A stretch of DNA of 20,919 nucleotides from a virus. Where the stretch lies: positions 1 through 20,919 of the IMG/VR virus record IMGVR_UViG_3300031227_000529; one strand, written 5' to 3'. Position numbers and translations under genes: made by a program. The notes beneath the pieces are model-generated. The model was given only the letters and a program-made list of their open reading frames with translations. It did not search any database and was not told the DNA's origin. This document shows, in pieces, positions 7,171 through 15,435 of this stretch; the stretch's first letter is position 1; every line of letters starts with the position of its first letter.

Positions 7171-7679
7171 CTGAATCAACCATGGTAACCGTGCTAGGCC
7201 CAGACGGAACCACTGAGGATGGATGCAACTGGGCCCTATCGTTCACCGTGCCAGGGCACCAGCCCAGGAAGAGCAATGATAGGGGGATCGTTCCCGGCAA
7301 AAAAGGGAAGAGCATCAGTATCAAATCAGCACCAGCCCAGGCGTACGTAAAGGCTGCTATGATGTGGATCCTACAGCATCCCCGGCTAAGGCTTGACCTG
7401 CATGAGGCACTTGAGTTGGATGCCGTAATCTACTATGCGAACAAGATGTCAGACCTATCCGATGAACTACTATGTGACATCTTGGAGGACATGGAGATTA
7501 TCAGAAACGACAATTTCATTAGGCGGAAGCATCTGGACTGGCAGTACGATCCAGACAATCCGCGGTGCGAGGTAACGCTTAGACCACTCCCAAACCACCC
7601 GGTTGAGTGGCTTGTGAAACACAAATCAAAGGGGGAGTTGGCCATTGCCAGACTCAAGCGAAAATCCAATGGTAGATGA
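7167..7679 (+). CDS. RusA-like Holliday junction resolvase (divergent)
   Basis: This is probably an endonuclease that cuts four-way DNA junctions, resolving replication or recombination intermediates before packaging. The sequence follows the RusA layout: an N-terminal strand ending in PG-x-PRKSN (29-37), a KS-x(5)-Y helix (53-60), then SDLSDELLCDILEDMEII (95-112) followed by NDN (114-116). This corresponds to the family's D-x-D...K...D core, with D96, D99 and D115 as likely metal ligands. The D-L-x-D spacing differs by one residue from the classic DLDN, so the match is divergent. The length (170) is a little above the usual ~120-140. The start overlaps the HNH stop at ATGA. Confidence 0.65.
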   Translation: MTESTMVTVLGPDGTTEDGCNWALSFTVPGHQPRKSNDRGIVPGKKGKSISIKSAPAQAYVKAAMMWILQHPRLRLDLHEALELDAVIYYANKMSDLSDELLCDILEDMEIIRNDNFIRRKHLDWQYDPDNPRCEVTLRPLPNHPVEWLVKHKSKGELAIARLKRKSNGR

Positions 7680-7965
7680 ATTCGACGCAGCGGCCTTGGT
7701 GGCTAGCCTGCGAAGTATGTGTGAGCACCCGCGCTTCAGGCGGTACCGGATGGGAGTGCGGTGCCTAGGAGACCGCACCGAGGTGTTCGAGGGGGTCAAG
7801 TCGAACATCAAGGCCGTGTTCATGGCCCCGCTTGGTGAACGCCATGGGCAGCTGTTTGTCCACGACTCAATCATTCGGACTATGATCCGTGTTGCCGGGG
7901 ATGTGCACTCGAAGAGCTTTCTCTCCAAATACGGCCGAGTACCACGGCAATATGCCGACGCATAA
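7645..7965 (+). CDS. Hypothetical protein (106 aa), probable TTG start
   Basis: The function is unknown. The protein is small, basic and soluble, with a MCEHPRFRRYRMG stretch near residue 25. The start is uncertain. TTG 7645 has GGGGGAG at 7631-7637, 7 bases upstream, whereas the ATG at 7669 has no ribosome site. TTG implies a 35-base overlap with the RusA-like gene. The TAA stop (7963-7965) is followed at once by TTG 7966 in the same frame, so this gene and the next form one continuous frame interrupted by a single stop codon. Confidence 0.6.
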   Translation: MPDSSENPMVDEFDAAALVASLRSMCEHPRFRRYRMGVRCLGDRTEVFEGVKSNIKAVFMAPLGERHGQLFVHDSIIRTMIRVAGDVHSKSFLSKYGRVPRQYADA

Positions 7966-8868
7966 TTGCTCATCGAACTCAAGGGTCTCCGGAAGGAGTT
8001 CCCACGCGGGGGCAGGCTCCACAGGAGGTGTAGCTTGGAGGTGCTTGAACGCACACTCCGAAGAGAGCCACCGAACTTGGAGCGCGTTGATGAGCTCGAA
8101 AGCTACGTCGTAGATGGGGATGGCAATAGGATCCGTAGGGTGTGCGGGAATCGCCTACTCCGTGGGCTCCCATCTACCGTCCCCCAGGGGGTTGCGAACC
8201 CACATGGAGTCACCGACCCGTATGAGCAGTACCGATGTACTTCCGTGGCCGGCTATGGGGTTCCACACCTCGAGGGATTTGGGCCATGCCGAAGACATCT
8301 TCCGCCCTTCTTGCAGAGTAGAGAGGGCATGCAAGAGTATGTCATGGAGAAACTCGCGAAGAGGGGATACTCAGAAGGGAAGGACGCAGTGACGGGAGTA
8401 GGATCGCTCCAGAAACACATCACAGACGTTGAGATGAGGATGAAGGTCAGCGAGCTTCTCGACAGTACGAGGTTGCTGTTTGAGATGGAGGCCCTTCGTG
8501 CCATGGCTAAAGAAGCCATGGATACTGATGGTTACGATCAGGAGAGGGCAGATCACATCGCCTCGCTGATGGTAAAGCAGACCGATATGCACCTCAAGAT
8601 GGCCAAGACTGATAACGAGCTGATCAAGAACCAGGCCTTGGCAGCCATTTTGCGGGTCGTACTGAACGGAGTGGTGGCTATCGTAGAGGAGCAGCTAGGG
8701 CCAGAGGAGGCCGCTAATGTGCTTGTCCAATTCCGGGAGAGGCTTGTGATTCCAATCACGGAGCAAGGGTTCACTGAGGTGCTAATCAGGCAGCAGGCAT
8801 CTGGGGTTGGAGATGCCATCACAGTGGCCGCCAACGACTTTTCCGTGGGTGATGTCACAGGTGAATAG
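7966..8868 (+). CDS. Candidate small terminase subunit position: zinc-binding N-terminus plus helical domain (300 aa)
   Basis: The gene lies directly upstream of the terminase ATPase gene, where the DNA-recognition (small) terminase subunit is usual, but I cannot match it to a known small-subunit family. Residues ~57-113 contain C60, C91, C108 and H111, ending in GPCRRH, a pattern like the short zinc fingers seen in some phage terminase-region proteins. Residues ~120-260 are long amphipathic helices suited to oligomerisation. No ATG fits. TTG 7966 directly follows the TAA of the previous gene, with no ribosome site. The gene may therefore be coupled by reinitiation, expressed by readthrough, or a broken part of a longer gene. 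Confidence 0.55.
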   Translation: MLIELKGLRKEFPRGGRLHRRCSLEVLERTLRREPPNLERVDELESYVVDGDGNRIRRVCGNRLLRGLPSTVPQGVANPHGVTDPYEQYRCTSVAGYGVPHLEGFGPCRRHLPPFLQSREGMQEYVMEKLAKRGYSEGKDAVTGVGSLQKHITDVEMRMKVSELLDSTRLLFEMEALRAMAKEAMDTDGYDQERADHIASLMVKQTDMHLKMAKTDNELIKNQALAAILRVVLNGVVAIVEEQLGPEEAANVLVQFRERLVIPITEQGFTEVLIRQQASGVGDAITVAANDFSVGDVTGE

Positions 8869-10057
8869 GAAGAAGGCTGGAGACCCTTTCGAGGGGTTCC
8901 TAGGAGACCTCGACTCGAGCATAGAGAGGAACGAGGCTGCTGTTACTGGTGCCACTCAATTTGCACGGGCGCGGCAAGAGTGGAATGACGCCATAGCCCA
9001 AGAGCAAATGTGTATTCCAATCGAACGGCTGCTATCAGAAAAGTACTTCTGGGGGACGGAGAACATCTGGCCAGCAGTTCGTGAGGAGATTGAAGAGATA
9101 TGGCATGCGCGGTGCGACTTTGATGTGTGCTTGCTGCGTGGAGAAGAGATCCTCAAAAGAGAAACTATATACGCACTATCATATGACCACGCCGACCAGA
9201 TTGCCAGAGAACGGTGGCCTAGGCTCGCCGAGGATTCCGACAAGATCTTCATCCGCAGAGACCGAGACCTACACAGTGTCATCATTGAGACCCCAAAGGG
9301 GACTGGTAAGGATTACGAGGCAGCTATGATCGTAGCACTCATCGTGCGAGAATACCTAATCCAGCCGAGGGAAGATCTTCGGCGCCTATACAACGTCGAC
9401 CCAACTACGACTATCAGCATCAATCTGATGAACCGGTCAGAAGACCAGGCCAAGAAGGTAACGTTCACAGAGGTATTGAAGCGGGTAAATAACGACTTCT
9501 TCCAGGACTACTTCCCGGCCCAGGTATCCCTTGCTGACATAGAGTCATCTGGACGTATGCCACAGGATCTTAAGTTCCCGAAAAACGTTGTCGTGTTCCC
9601 GGGTACTGGGTCAGCCAGCACTGGCCTTGGATACTCTCTGGGGGCAGAGATAATCGATGAGTGTAATTTTATGCAGATATCCGACACATCCTCGAAATCA
9701 ATCTTCTCTGGCCAGGACTACGACGCAGCGGAAGAAGCATATGACGACGCGATTGTCCGCCACCGGAGCAGGTTTGGGACATTCCGCAATGGAGTCCCAG
9801 TATGTGCTGGCCTGATCGTGGCAATTAGCTCCACCAGGCTGACAACAGACTTCACTCAAAGAATGAGGGTAAGAGCACAGAACGACACAGGGATCTTCTA
9901 TTCGTCTTCAGCTTTCTGGCATCGCAAGCCAGTTCCACTCTCAGGTCAGACGTTCCAGTTTGATCTTGGTAACCTGCAGATCATAGATCTGGAGGGGGCT
10001 AAGCTGAAGCATGCCTCGGTGAAGAAGTTGCCGACGGCAGACCTCGAAGCAGCATAG
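8852..10057 (+). CDS. terL: Large terminase, ATPase (motor) half, encoded separately
   Basis: This is the ATP-driven DNA-translocating motor half of the large terminase. The protein has 401 residues. Walker A is PKGTGKD (148-154, K153); Walker B is AEIIDE with D269 and E270; the coupling motif is AISST (S326-T328). The C-terminus ends after an FYSSSAFWHRKP...GQTF segment that normally leads into the linker, and the nuclease domain is missing. That domain is found as a separate gene at 12197. ATG 8852 overlaps the upstream gene by 17 bases; GTG 8861 is an alternative. No frameshift or remnant sequence is visible at the 3' end, where a clean TAG is followed by a new ribosome site, so this looks like a stable split rather than decay. 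Confidence 0.87.
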   Translation: MSQVNRKKAGDPFEGFLGDLDSSIERNEAAVTGATQFARARQEWNDAIAQEQMCIPIERLLSEKYFWGTENIWPAVREEIEEIWHARCDFDVCLLRGEEILKRETIYALSYDHADQIARERWPRLAEDSDKIFIRRDRDLHSVIIETPKGTGKDYEAAMIVALIVREYLIQPREDLRRLYNVDPTTTISINLMNRSEDQAKKVTFTEVLKRVNNDFFQDYFPAQVSLADIESSGRMPQDLKFPKNVVVFPGTGSASTGLGYSLGAEIIDECNFMQISDTSSKSIFSGQDYDAAEEAYDDAIVRHRSRFGTFRNGVPVCAGLIVAISSTRLTTDFTQRMRVRAQNDTGIFYSSSAFWHRKPVPLSGQTFQFDLGNLQIIDLEGAKLKHASVKKLPTADLEAA

Positions 10058-10065
10058 GGAGAATA

Positions 10066-11523
10066 ATGGCCATTCAGTGTGAATGCGGTGGATCAGCTCA
10101 TGTAAACCGGCACAACAAGAACGGCTCAGTCTACTACCTGTGCCGACAGTGCAAGACCTCCTACACGCGCTCGGCAGAGGATCTAGGTGGAGAGGACAAC
10201 GCCATGCTTACGGGGAAGCCTGAGGTGTTGGATCTCGTCGTGCAGGATGAAGCGGAGGACGTCCACCTGTTCACAGTCAATGGTAAACCGCACGAGGGGC
10301 CGGTCGATGGATCTCTGAAGGCGAACAAGGCTGAGGTTAAAGCCCAGTTCAGCCAGAGCGATCTGGGCGGTGTTCCAACTCTCAAGCGAATCATGAAGTG
10401 GCTCCAGATCGATGAGAGCGTGTGGTTTGTATCCCACTGGAAGCCGAAGCTGTGGCAGATGGGGTACAAGGATTCAGATGGCGTGGCGCACCGGCTGCCG
10501 CTGCTAAGCGTTATTCTCAACATTGAGCGGATCGAGCGCATCGAGATTGATATACCGCCGCCCCCGGTTATCAGACTTGCCAACCCACCACAGGCACCTA
10601 GGGTGATTCATGGCCCATACGACGGCATAGGCAAGGCAATCTTCGCCTCCGACTTCCATATCGGGTACAGGCGCGACATGAGATCAGGGCAGATACACCC
10701 ATACCACGATCGTCCGGCTATCATGGCAATGCTGGAGCTAGCCAGTAGACGGAATATTGACACGCTGATCTTGGGTGGGGATCTGCTTGACGTGCCCGAG
10801 TTCACGTCACGGTTCCCACGTAAACCAGAAGACTACTTCACTCTGCGCCCGGCTGTGATTGAGGCAAAGTGGCTCCTGACGCAAATGCGTATCATGCTAC
10901 CAGACACCCGGATCGTGTGGATGGAGGGGAATCACGAGGTACGCCTCAGGACTTTCACCCGTGACCAGATGATCGCTGCGTACGACTTGACCGACTACAG
11001 AGATGACGATCCACTGCTGTCGGCGCCAAACCTGGTAGGACTCAGCGAAATAGACGTTGAGTGGCTACCAGGCTATCCCGACAATGAGATTTGGCTGAAC
11101 CGCGGCCTCCGGGCTATCCATGGCGGTGTGGCCCGGGCGAAGGCTGGCCAGACTGCATCCTTCTACGCCAAGGAACTGCGTATCAATACAGTCTTTGGGC
11201 ACATCCATCGGCGTGAGCAGATTTCTGACGCAGTATATGATCGGCCGGGGATGAGGCGTGTGACGGAGGGGATGAGCCCTGGCATGATGGGGATCCCAGA
11301 GATGGTGCCAGCAGCCAAGGAGCGTCACGACTGGCAGGTGGGCTTTGCTGGAATCGACTACGTCGTGAATGGTCTTGGCTACAACTATAGCCCAGTGTCA
11401 GTCGAAGGTGGGAGCCTGCTAGACAGTGGCGAGTTGATCATCGGGGCAGACTACACCGAAAAACTACGGCATGACACCGGCTGGTCGATCTACGGCACAG
11501 CCCAACCAACCGTAGCAGTGTAG
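10066..11523 (+). CDS. Calcineurin-like metallophosphoesterase with N-terminal zinc ribbon, inside the split terminase
   Basis: This is a metal-dependent phosphoesterase or nuclease of the calcineurin/Mre11 superfamily. All core motifs are present and ordered: D196-F-H198, GGD (D239), GNHE (N289, H290, E291), HGG (H352) and GHIH (H379, H381), so the di-metal site should be complete. An N-terminal zinc ribbon (C5, C7, C26, C29) and a ~150-residue middle region precede it and suggest nucleic-acid binding. GGAGAATA stands directly before the ATG. It sits between the terminase ATPase and nuclease genes, nine bases after the former. The substrate is unknown; DNA-end processing during packaging is an inference from position. 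Confidence 0.88.
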   Translation: MAIQCECGGSAHVNRHNKNGSVYYLCRQCKTSYTRSAEDLGGEDNAMLTGKPEVLDLVVQDEAEDVHLFTVNGKPHEGPVDGSLKANKAEVKAQFSQSDLGGVPTLKRIMKWLQIDESVWFVSHWKPKLWQMGYKDSDGVAHRLPLLSVILNIERIERIEIDIPPPPVIRLANPPQAPRVIHGPYDGIGKAIFASDFHIGYRRDMRSGQIHPYHDRPAIMAMLELASRRNIDTLILGGDLLDVPEFTSRFPRKPEDYFTLRPAVIEAKWLLTQMRIMLPDTRIVWMEGNHEVRLRTFTRDQMIAAYDLTDYRDDDPLLSAPNLVGLSEIDVEWLPGYPDNEIWLNRGLRAIHGGVARAKAGQTASFYAKELRINTVFGHIHRREQISDAVYDRPGMRRVTEGMSPGMMGIPEMVPAAKERHDWQVGFAGIDYVVNGLGYNYSPVSVEGGSLLDSGELIIGADYTEKLRHDTGWSIYGTAQPTVAV

Positions 11524-11537
11524 GGGGGATAGACAGA

Positions 11538-11711
11538 ATGTCAACGCAACTCGCAGAGCGCGTGAAGAAGATGAGCATGACCCACCTCCGGCATCGGTGT
11601 GGAGAGCTGAGCCACCTGAGCAATCCACACCCAGAGCTGGTTCTGGAGTACCAGATGATCACGACCAGACTGAAGGAAAATGGAGAGATATACGGAAGGG
11701 TGAGGGGGTAA
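11538..11711 (+). CDS. Hypothetical 57-residue protein
   Basis: A short frame with a GGGGGGAT ribosome-like site about 9 bases before the ATG. The product is a helical, basic, histidine-rich peptide (MTHLRHRCGELSH). It has a single cysteine, no membrane segment and no recognised family. It occupies the gap between the metallophosphoesterase and the next gene exactly, with three bases before the following ATG, which supports it being real. It is one of three genes lying between the two terminase halves. Confidence 0.6.
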   Translation: MSTQLAERVKKMSMTHLRHRCGELSHLSNPHPELVLEYQMITTRLKENGEIYGRVRG

Positions 11712-11714
11712 CCC

Positions 11715-12197
11715 ATGGCTAACATCATTGTCCCCGAGTGGGATCGGAGAAAGCTGAATCCTGGATTCGTGTGGCAGGAATACCTGGTGTGTGCTACCCA
11801 GAAGATCACTACACCGGTCTACCGGCAACGGTTTAGCACATCCATGATAAGCGCCGACTACGCTAGGAATCGATGGGAAGACCAAGTCATGGCCTACATG
11901 AAGAGTCGGTGTGAGGAGTTGGGCATGCATTGCACTAAGGTGGAAGCCAACTGTCAGAGTGAGCCAGACCCAGAGAAGCCGTTGGAGTCAGTAATCTGGG
12001 ACAGTCTCAACCTCGCATTCGTATGGTCTATCTGGGCATATGTAGACGCCCCCATCGCAGAGGGAAGCGCCAAGCCGGGGTGCCAGCTACCACTCGAGGG
12101 CTTCTGGCCCGGTAGTGTTGGACTCCTGCCAGGCGGCATTGCTGAGATCCTTGATGCCGAGACAATGCTGAGGGTGGAGAGGGGGATTGAGGTATAG
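11715..12197 (+). CDS. Hypothetical protein (160 aa) between terminase halves
   Basis: I do not recognise a family. The first ~75 residues look like a small alpha/beta domain (IIVPEWDRRKLNPGFVWQEY, then a YRQRFSTSMISADYARNRW stretch). Residues ~93-112 (WDSLNLAFVWSIWAYVDA) are aromatic and moderately hydrophobic, but interrupted by charge, so a membrane segment is doubtful. GAGGGGG lies 7 bases before the ATG. The stop TAG shares a base with the GTG start of the nuclease half (TAGTG), so it is coupled to that gene. It might be a terminase partner, but only position suggests it. Confidence 0.65.
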   Translation: MANIIVPEWDRRKLNPGFVWQEYLVCATQKITTPVYRQRFSTSMISADYARNRWEDQVMAYMKSRCEELGMHCTKVEANCQSEPDPEKPLESVIWDSLNLAFVWSIWAYVDAPIAEGSAKPGCQLPLEGFWPGSVGLLPGGIAEILDAETMLRVERGIEV

Positions 12198-13330
12198 TGA
12201 CCCAACAGGAGGGATTCATAGAGAATCCAAGGGAAAAGTTCCCCATTCTTGGCCACCTAGCAGTCATTCCGATCGAGTGGCTTCCATTTTTCGAGGAAGA
12301 CCCAGTCAAGGCTGCAATGGAATATCTATCCTATCCGAGTGGGTCTGTAAACCCATTCTTCAGGGATAGCGGGAAGGTTCGCTTTGCCATCAAGGAAGAC
12401 CGGCCCAATCCATTGAACTGGGAGACGTACACATTGGATCCACTTTTCCAGGCCGGTACGTCTGACAGGAGACCAAGATACATGCACGTTGACCTAGCCA
12501 TCAACAATGATGGCGCTGGGATCGCAATGTCGCATTGCGCTGGGTTTAAGGCCATTGTACAACGCAAGGATGATGGTGAGTTCGGTGAGGTTTTACTTCC
12601 AATTGTGGACATAGACTTCGCTGGAATCCTTAGGCCTCGCCTTGACCGCGGTGAGCGGGAGATAGACTACGACGCGATTCTTGAGCTCATATTTGACGCG
12701 GAAGACCGGGGCTTCAATCTGCGTAGTGGGGTGATCACTCTTGATAGATTCCAGTCACACCAATTCAAGAAGACCCTATTCAAGCAGGGGTTTAATGTCG
12801 GGGCACTTTCAGTCGACCACACCACGAGTCAGCTTATAGTGGACTATGACAAGCCAGAGAGAGTCCGGAAAGAGTCAGTGTCAAGGCAGCCAGCTGCGGT
12901 ACAGCTTGCACTGCGAGATGCATTATACCAGGATAGGTGTAATTGCTGCCAGATAGCCATGCACCCAGTAAGGAAGATGTCGTGGCTAGAGAAAGAGGCT
13001 GGGGAGACCCAGGCAGACTACTCTGGCGCCCAGCGACTACTCAAAGCAGTGAAGGTGGAGGGTGGCTCAGATGACCTAATCCAGGCCATTGCTGGGGCTG
13101 TGTACAACTGCTCAAACAATGCCCAAATGTCAATACCAGAACCAGAACAAGACCAAGCGGCTGTGCACCTTGAGCAGAGTTTCTATGCGCAATTTGGTCG
13201 CGACTCTGGTGGGGTCATTCCGCAAGATGTGATCGACAATGCGGGGTATGAAAACCCGCGGATGCAGCGGCAGAGTGGGGGCGACCCATTCTACAACCGC
13301 ATGAATCAAGACGCCGTACTGGGGCTATAA
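12197..13330 (+). CDS. terL: Large terminase, nuclease (RNase H-fold) half, encoded separately
   Basis: This is the headful or site-specific DNA-cutting half of the large terminase. The 377-residue protein begins with the linker normally found after the ATPase domain: VIPIEWLPFFEEDP, then a proline-glycine region and NPFF. The RNase H-like core follows with acidic residues in order: D99 (HVDLAIN), D183 (TLDRFQS) and D292-D293 (GGSDDL). No Walker motifs are present. The GTG start overlaps the previous TAG, with a TGAGG ribosome site. Together with the gene at 8852 it would make a normal full terminase of about 778 residues. The two proteins probably assemble into one motor-nuclease, though that is inferred. 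Confidence 0.87.
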   Translation: MTQQEGFIENPREKFPILGHLAVIPIEWLPFFEEDPVKAAMEYLSYPSGSVNPFFRDSGKVRFAIKEDRPNPLNWETYTLDPLFQAGTSDRRPRYMHVDLAINNDGAGIAMSHCAGFKAIVQRKDDGEFGEVLLPIVDIDFAGILRPRLDRGEREIDYDAILELIFDAEDRGFNLRSGVITLDRFQSHQFKKTLFKQGFNVGALSVDHTTSQLIVDYDKPERVRKESVSRQPAAVQLALRDALYQDRCNCCQIAMHPVRKMSWLEKEAGETQADYSGAQRLLKAVKVEGGSDDLIQAIAGAVYNCSNNAQMSIPEPEQDQAAVHLEQSFYAQFGRDSGGVIPQDVIDNAGYENPRMQRQSGGDPFYNRMNQDAVLGL

Positions 13331-13344
13331 GGGAGGTGGGTGGG

Positions 13345-15129
13345 GTGACTGAGACTACGATCGATAGGGACGTTCCAGTAGCAGACGTTGAGGCGACGCT
13401 GGCGTCTCTCACACTGCAGGTCGATAGAGCGAACATGAAGAAAAACGCTGAATACACTGACAAGAAGGTGGACGAGGCCCTTATACGATACCATGGTCGT
13501 CAGGCGGCCGGTGGTGGCACTGAGATGGGTGGGCGCATACAGCTAAGCGACCACACTGCAGCTGGAGCGGCACGCATGATGCTCGGCGAGTCATTCATGC
13601 CAGTTTCAGTGTCTCTTGGATCTGGGGAGGACGTCAACGATGGCACTGTGAGCAGGGCGATAGAACGGCTCTTAGATGGGGTTCCAGTGGTGGAATCCAA
13701 TGGGAACGCATTCAATGCCTCAGCATCACAGGAGCGCCTGTTCAGGGCTATGCAATCAGCGGATCAGAAGGCTACGATGGATCCCCATGGAACAGCTATA
13801 TCCGGCATGCTCACCAACTACATCGTCGGCAAGGGTGTCAGGATCGGGTGCAACCACAGCTCGAAGATAGATGTCATTCTAAAGAACTTCTGGAAACGTA
13901 ACACCATGGATCGCCGGATAAAGAACGCTGTCAAGCGTAGGGTTATCACTGGCGAGCACTACTTCTTCAATTTTGTGGATCCAGTCACCGCCGACATTAC
14001 GGTGCGAGACTCGGTGAAGCCATGGGCTATCAGGCAGATTGAATGCCACACAGACGACGCCGAGACGCGCCTGTCGTATGGGCGCATGAAAGACATGGAG
14101 ATGCAGACCGGTGAATGTGACCGCTTCTACGCTGACGTCAACTACTACGAGCAGAGGAAAGGTCACTGGGGAGAGAAGAGCAAGCATCACAGTGAACTCG
14201 AACCTAATGTCTTACTGCAGATGACCCGGTATGGTGGCCTGTCTGACGTTCGCGGGGTGACGCCCCTCTACCCCGTACTGCGCTACCTCAAGTACTACGA
14301 AGACTTTCTCACCGACAGGATCATCCTGAACCACGAGCGCTCCAAGGTCGTGTGGGTGAAGGTTGTCAAGGGCTCGGCCGCCGGCGAAAGCAGTAGGACT
14401 GACATCGGGCCCCAGGGCGGACAAACGCTGACGGAGACCCCATGGTTAGAGTGGAAGACGGTCTCCGCGAACATCAACGCAAGCGATGCCCAGGAGGACG
14501 GGCGCATCATCCGGTTGGCAATCTCTGCCGGGGTGGGGATGCCTGAGCACATCCTCTTCCAGGACGCGAGCCAGGCTGTATACAGCTCCATCAGGAACCA
14601 TGACACGCCGTTTGCCCAGACGATCCGCGCACACCAGGACGAGTGGAAATGGGATCTACAGGTACAGGCTAGGATGATTTTGCGCGAAAAGATGCTCCTC
14701 GGGAAGCTGCCAAGCGAGAGCAAGCAGTTAGTGGTCACCCTCGAGGCCTGGAACCACATGCGCACCGAGCTCTCCAGTATGATCGAGGGTGGGGCCAAGG
14801 CTAGCGCAATCCGCAACTCCCTCAAAGCCCACATGGAGGAGGCTGCACCGCACACGAGGCTAGTGGATACGCCCGATATAGACGTAGACATAACATTCCC
14901 AGATCCAGTGCAAGAGGATCCACTCAAGCAAGCCCAGAGAGCGGAAGTGTTGCACCGAATTCATGTAGCGTCATCGCCTGAGATAGCTGGGTGGGTTGGG
15001 TTGGACTGGTGGGAGCAGGACGTACTACAGAAGAAGGCTGGTGGGTGGCCCGTAGTGGCAGCCCCAGCTGGCAAGGCCACCGATAGCAAGCCCGGGGACG
15101 TGACCACCACAGACCCAGACGAGGGGTAG
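13345..15129 (+). CDS. Portal protein
   Basis: This forms the ring at the special capsid vertex through which DNA is pumped. The 594-residue length, the position just after the terminase, and family-like segments support it: a DPHGTAISGMLTNYIVG region near residue 150, then VTPLYPVLRYLKYYEDFLTDRIILNHERSKVVW near 310-345, a typical portal stem-clip pattern, then GVGMPEHILFQDAS near 405. The C-terminus is acidic, low-complexity and proline/threonine-rich. The start is GTG 13345, which has GGGAGG at 13331-13336 8 bases upstream; an in-frame GTG at 13336 overlaps that ribosome site. It is followed by an 81-base gap with a host-type promoter. Confidence 0.88.
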   Translation: MTETTIDRDVPVADVEATLASLTLQVDRANMKKNAEYTDKKVDEALIRYHGRQAAGGGTEMGGRIQLSDHTAAGAARMMLGESFMPVSVSLGSGEDVNDGTVSRAIERLLDGVPVVESNGNAFNASASQERLFRAMQSADQKATMDPHGTAISGMLTNYIVGKGVRIGCNHSSKIDVILKNFWKRNTMDRRIKNAVKRRVITGEHYFFNFVDPVTADITVRDSVKPWAIRQIECHTDDAETRLSYGRMKDMEMQTGECDRFYADVNYYEQRKGHWGEKSKHHSELEPNVLLQMTRYGGLSDVRGVTPLYPVLRYLKYYEDFLTDRIILNHERSKVVWVKVVKGSAAGESSRTDIGPQGGQTLTETPWLEWKTVSANINASDAQEDGRIIRLAISAGVGMPEHILFQDASQAVYSSIRNHDTPFAQTIRAHQDEWKWDLQVQARMILREKMLLGKLPSESKQLVVTLEAWNHMRTELSSMIEGGAKASAIRNSLKAHMEEAAPHTRLVDTPDIDVDITFPDPVQEDPLKQAQRAEVLHRIHVASSPEIAGWVGLDWWEQDVLQKKAGGWPVVAAPAGKATDSKPGDVTTTDPDEG

Positions 15130-15152
15130 CAAAGATAAAGCTAAGTCACTGC

Positions 15153-15181
15153 TTGACATAGACTTACGGTATCTGTATACT
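15153..15181 (+). promoter_or_regulatory. Consensus sigma70 promoter upstream of the phage sigma operon
   Basis: TTGACA (15153-15158) is a perfect -35 box. The spacer is exactly 17 bases and the -10 is TATACT (15176-15181). Transcription should begin near 15188, about 23 bases before the ATG at 15211. It is the only strong host-type promoter I found in the window, and its first-rate match suggests early or constitutive reading by host RNA polymerase. Confidence 0.88.
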
Positions 15182-15192
15182 ATGTATGGAGA

Positions 15193-15201
15193 GGGGGGGG
15201 G
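15193..15201 (+). repeat. Run of nine G residues in the leader of the sigma operon
   Basis: Nine consecutive G residues follow GGAGA in the predicted 23-base leader and end 9 bases before the ATG at 15211. The tract may serve as an extended ribosome site. Homopolymer runs can vary in length by replication slippage, which here would change ribosome-site spacing. Confidence 0.6.
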
Positions 15202-15210
15202 TGATAGAAA

Positions 15211-15435
15211 ATGGATCCGATGGTGTGCCAGGATGAGGTGGAAGACCGCACCGAGCAGGTCGGCATAGTCCTCGTGTGGGGTGATGACGGGATTCCAGAT
15301 GCGTACCCTATAGAGGGGTTGCGGCCTCCCACAGCACAGCAGCTGTTGGCCGGGATGTGGGGGATGATTGGGGAGACTCTATTCGAGGGGGTGGTCGGGG
15401 ATGGTGAACTGGAGCCTGCAGCGGATACGAAATGA
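15211..15435 (+). CDS. Hypothetical acidic protein (74 aa), first gene of the sigma operon
   Basis: The function is unknown. It is a small, very acidic, soluble protein (many E and D, near MVCQDEVEDRTEQVG) with a central VLVWGDDGIPDAYPI strand-turn pattern and a helical LLAGMWGMIGETLFEGV segment. It lies about 23 bases after the predicted transcription start and has the G-rich ribosome site upstream. Its end overlaps the next gene by 35 bases. Being co-transcribed with a sigma factor it could be a regulator or anti-host protein, but nothing in the sequence proves it. Confidence 0.65.
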   Translation: MDPMVCQDEVEDRTEQVGIVLVWGDDGIPDAYPIEGLRPPTAQQLLAGMWGMIGETLFEGVVGDGELEPAADTK

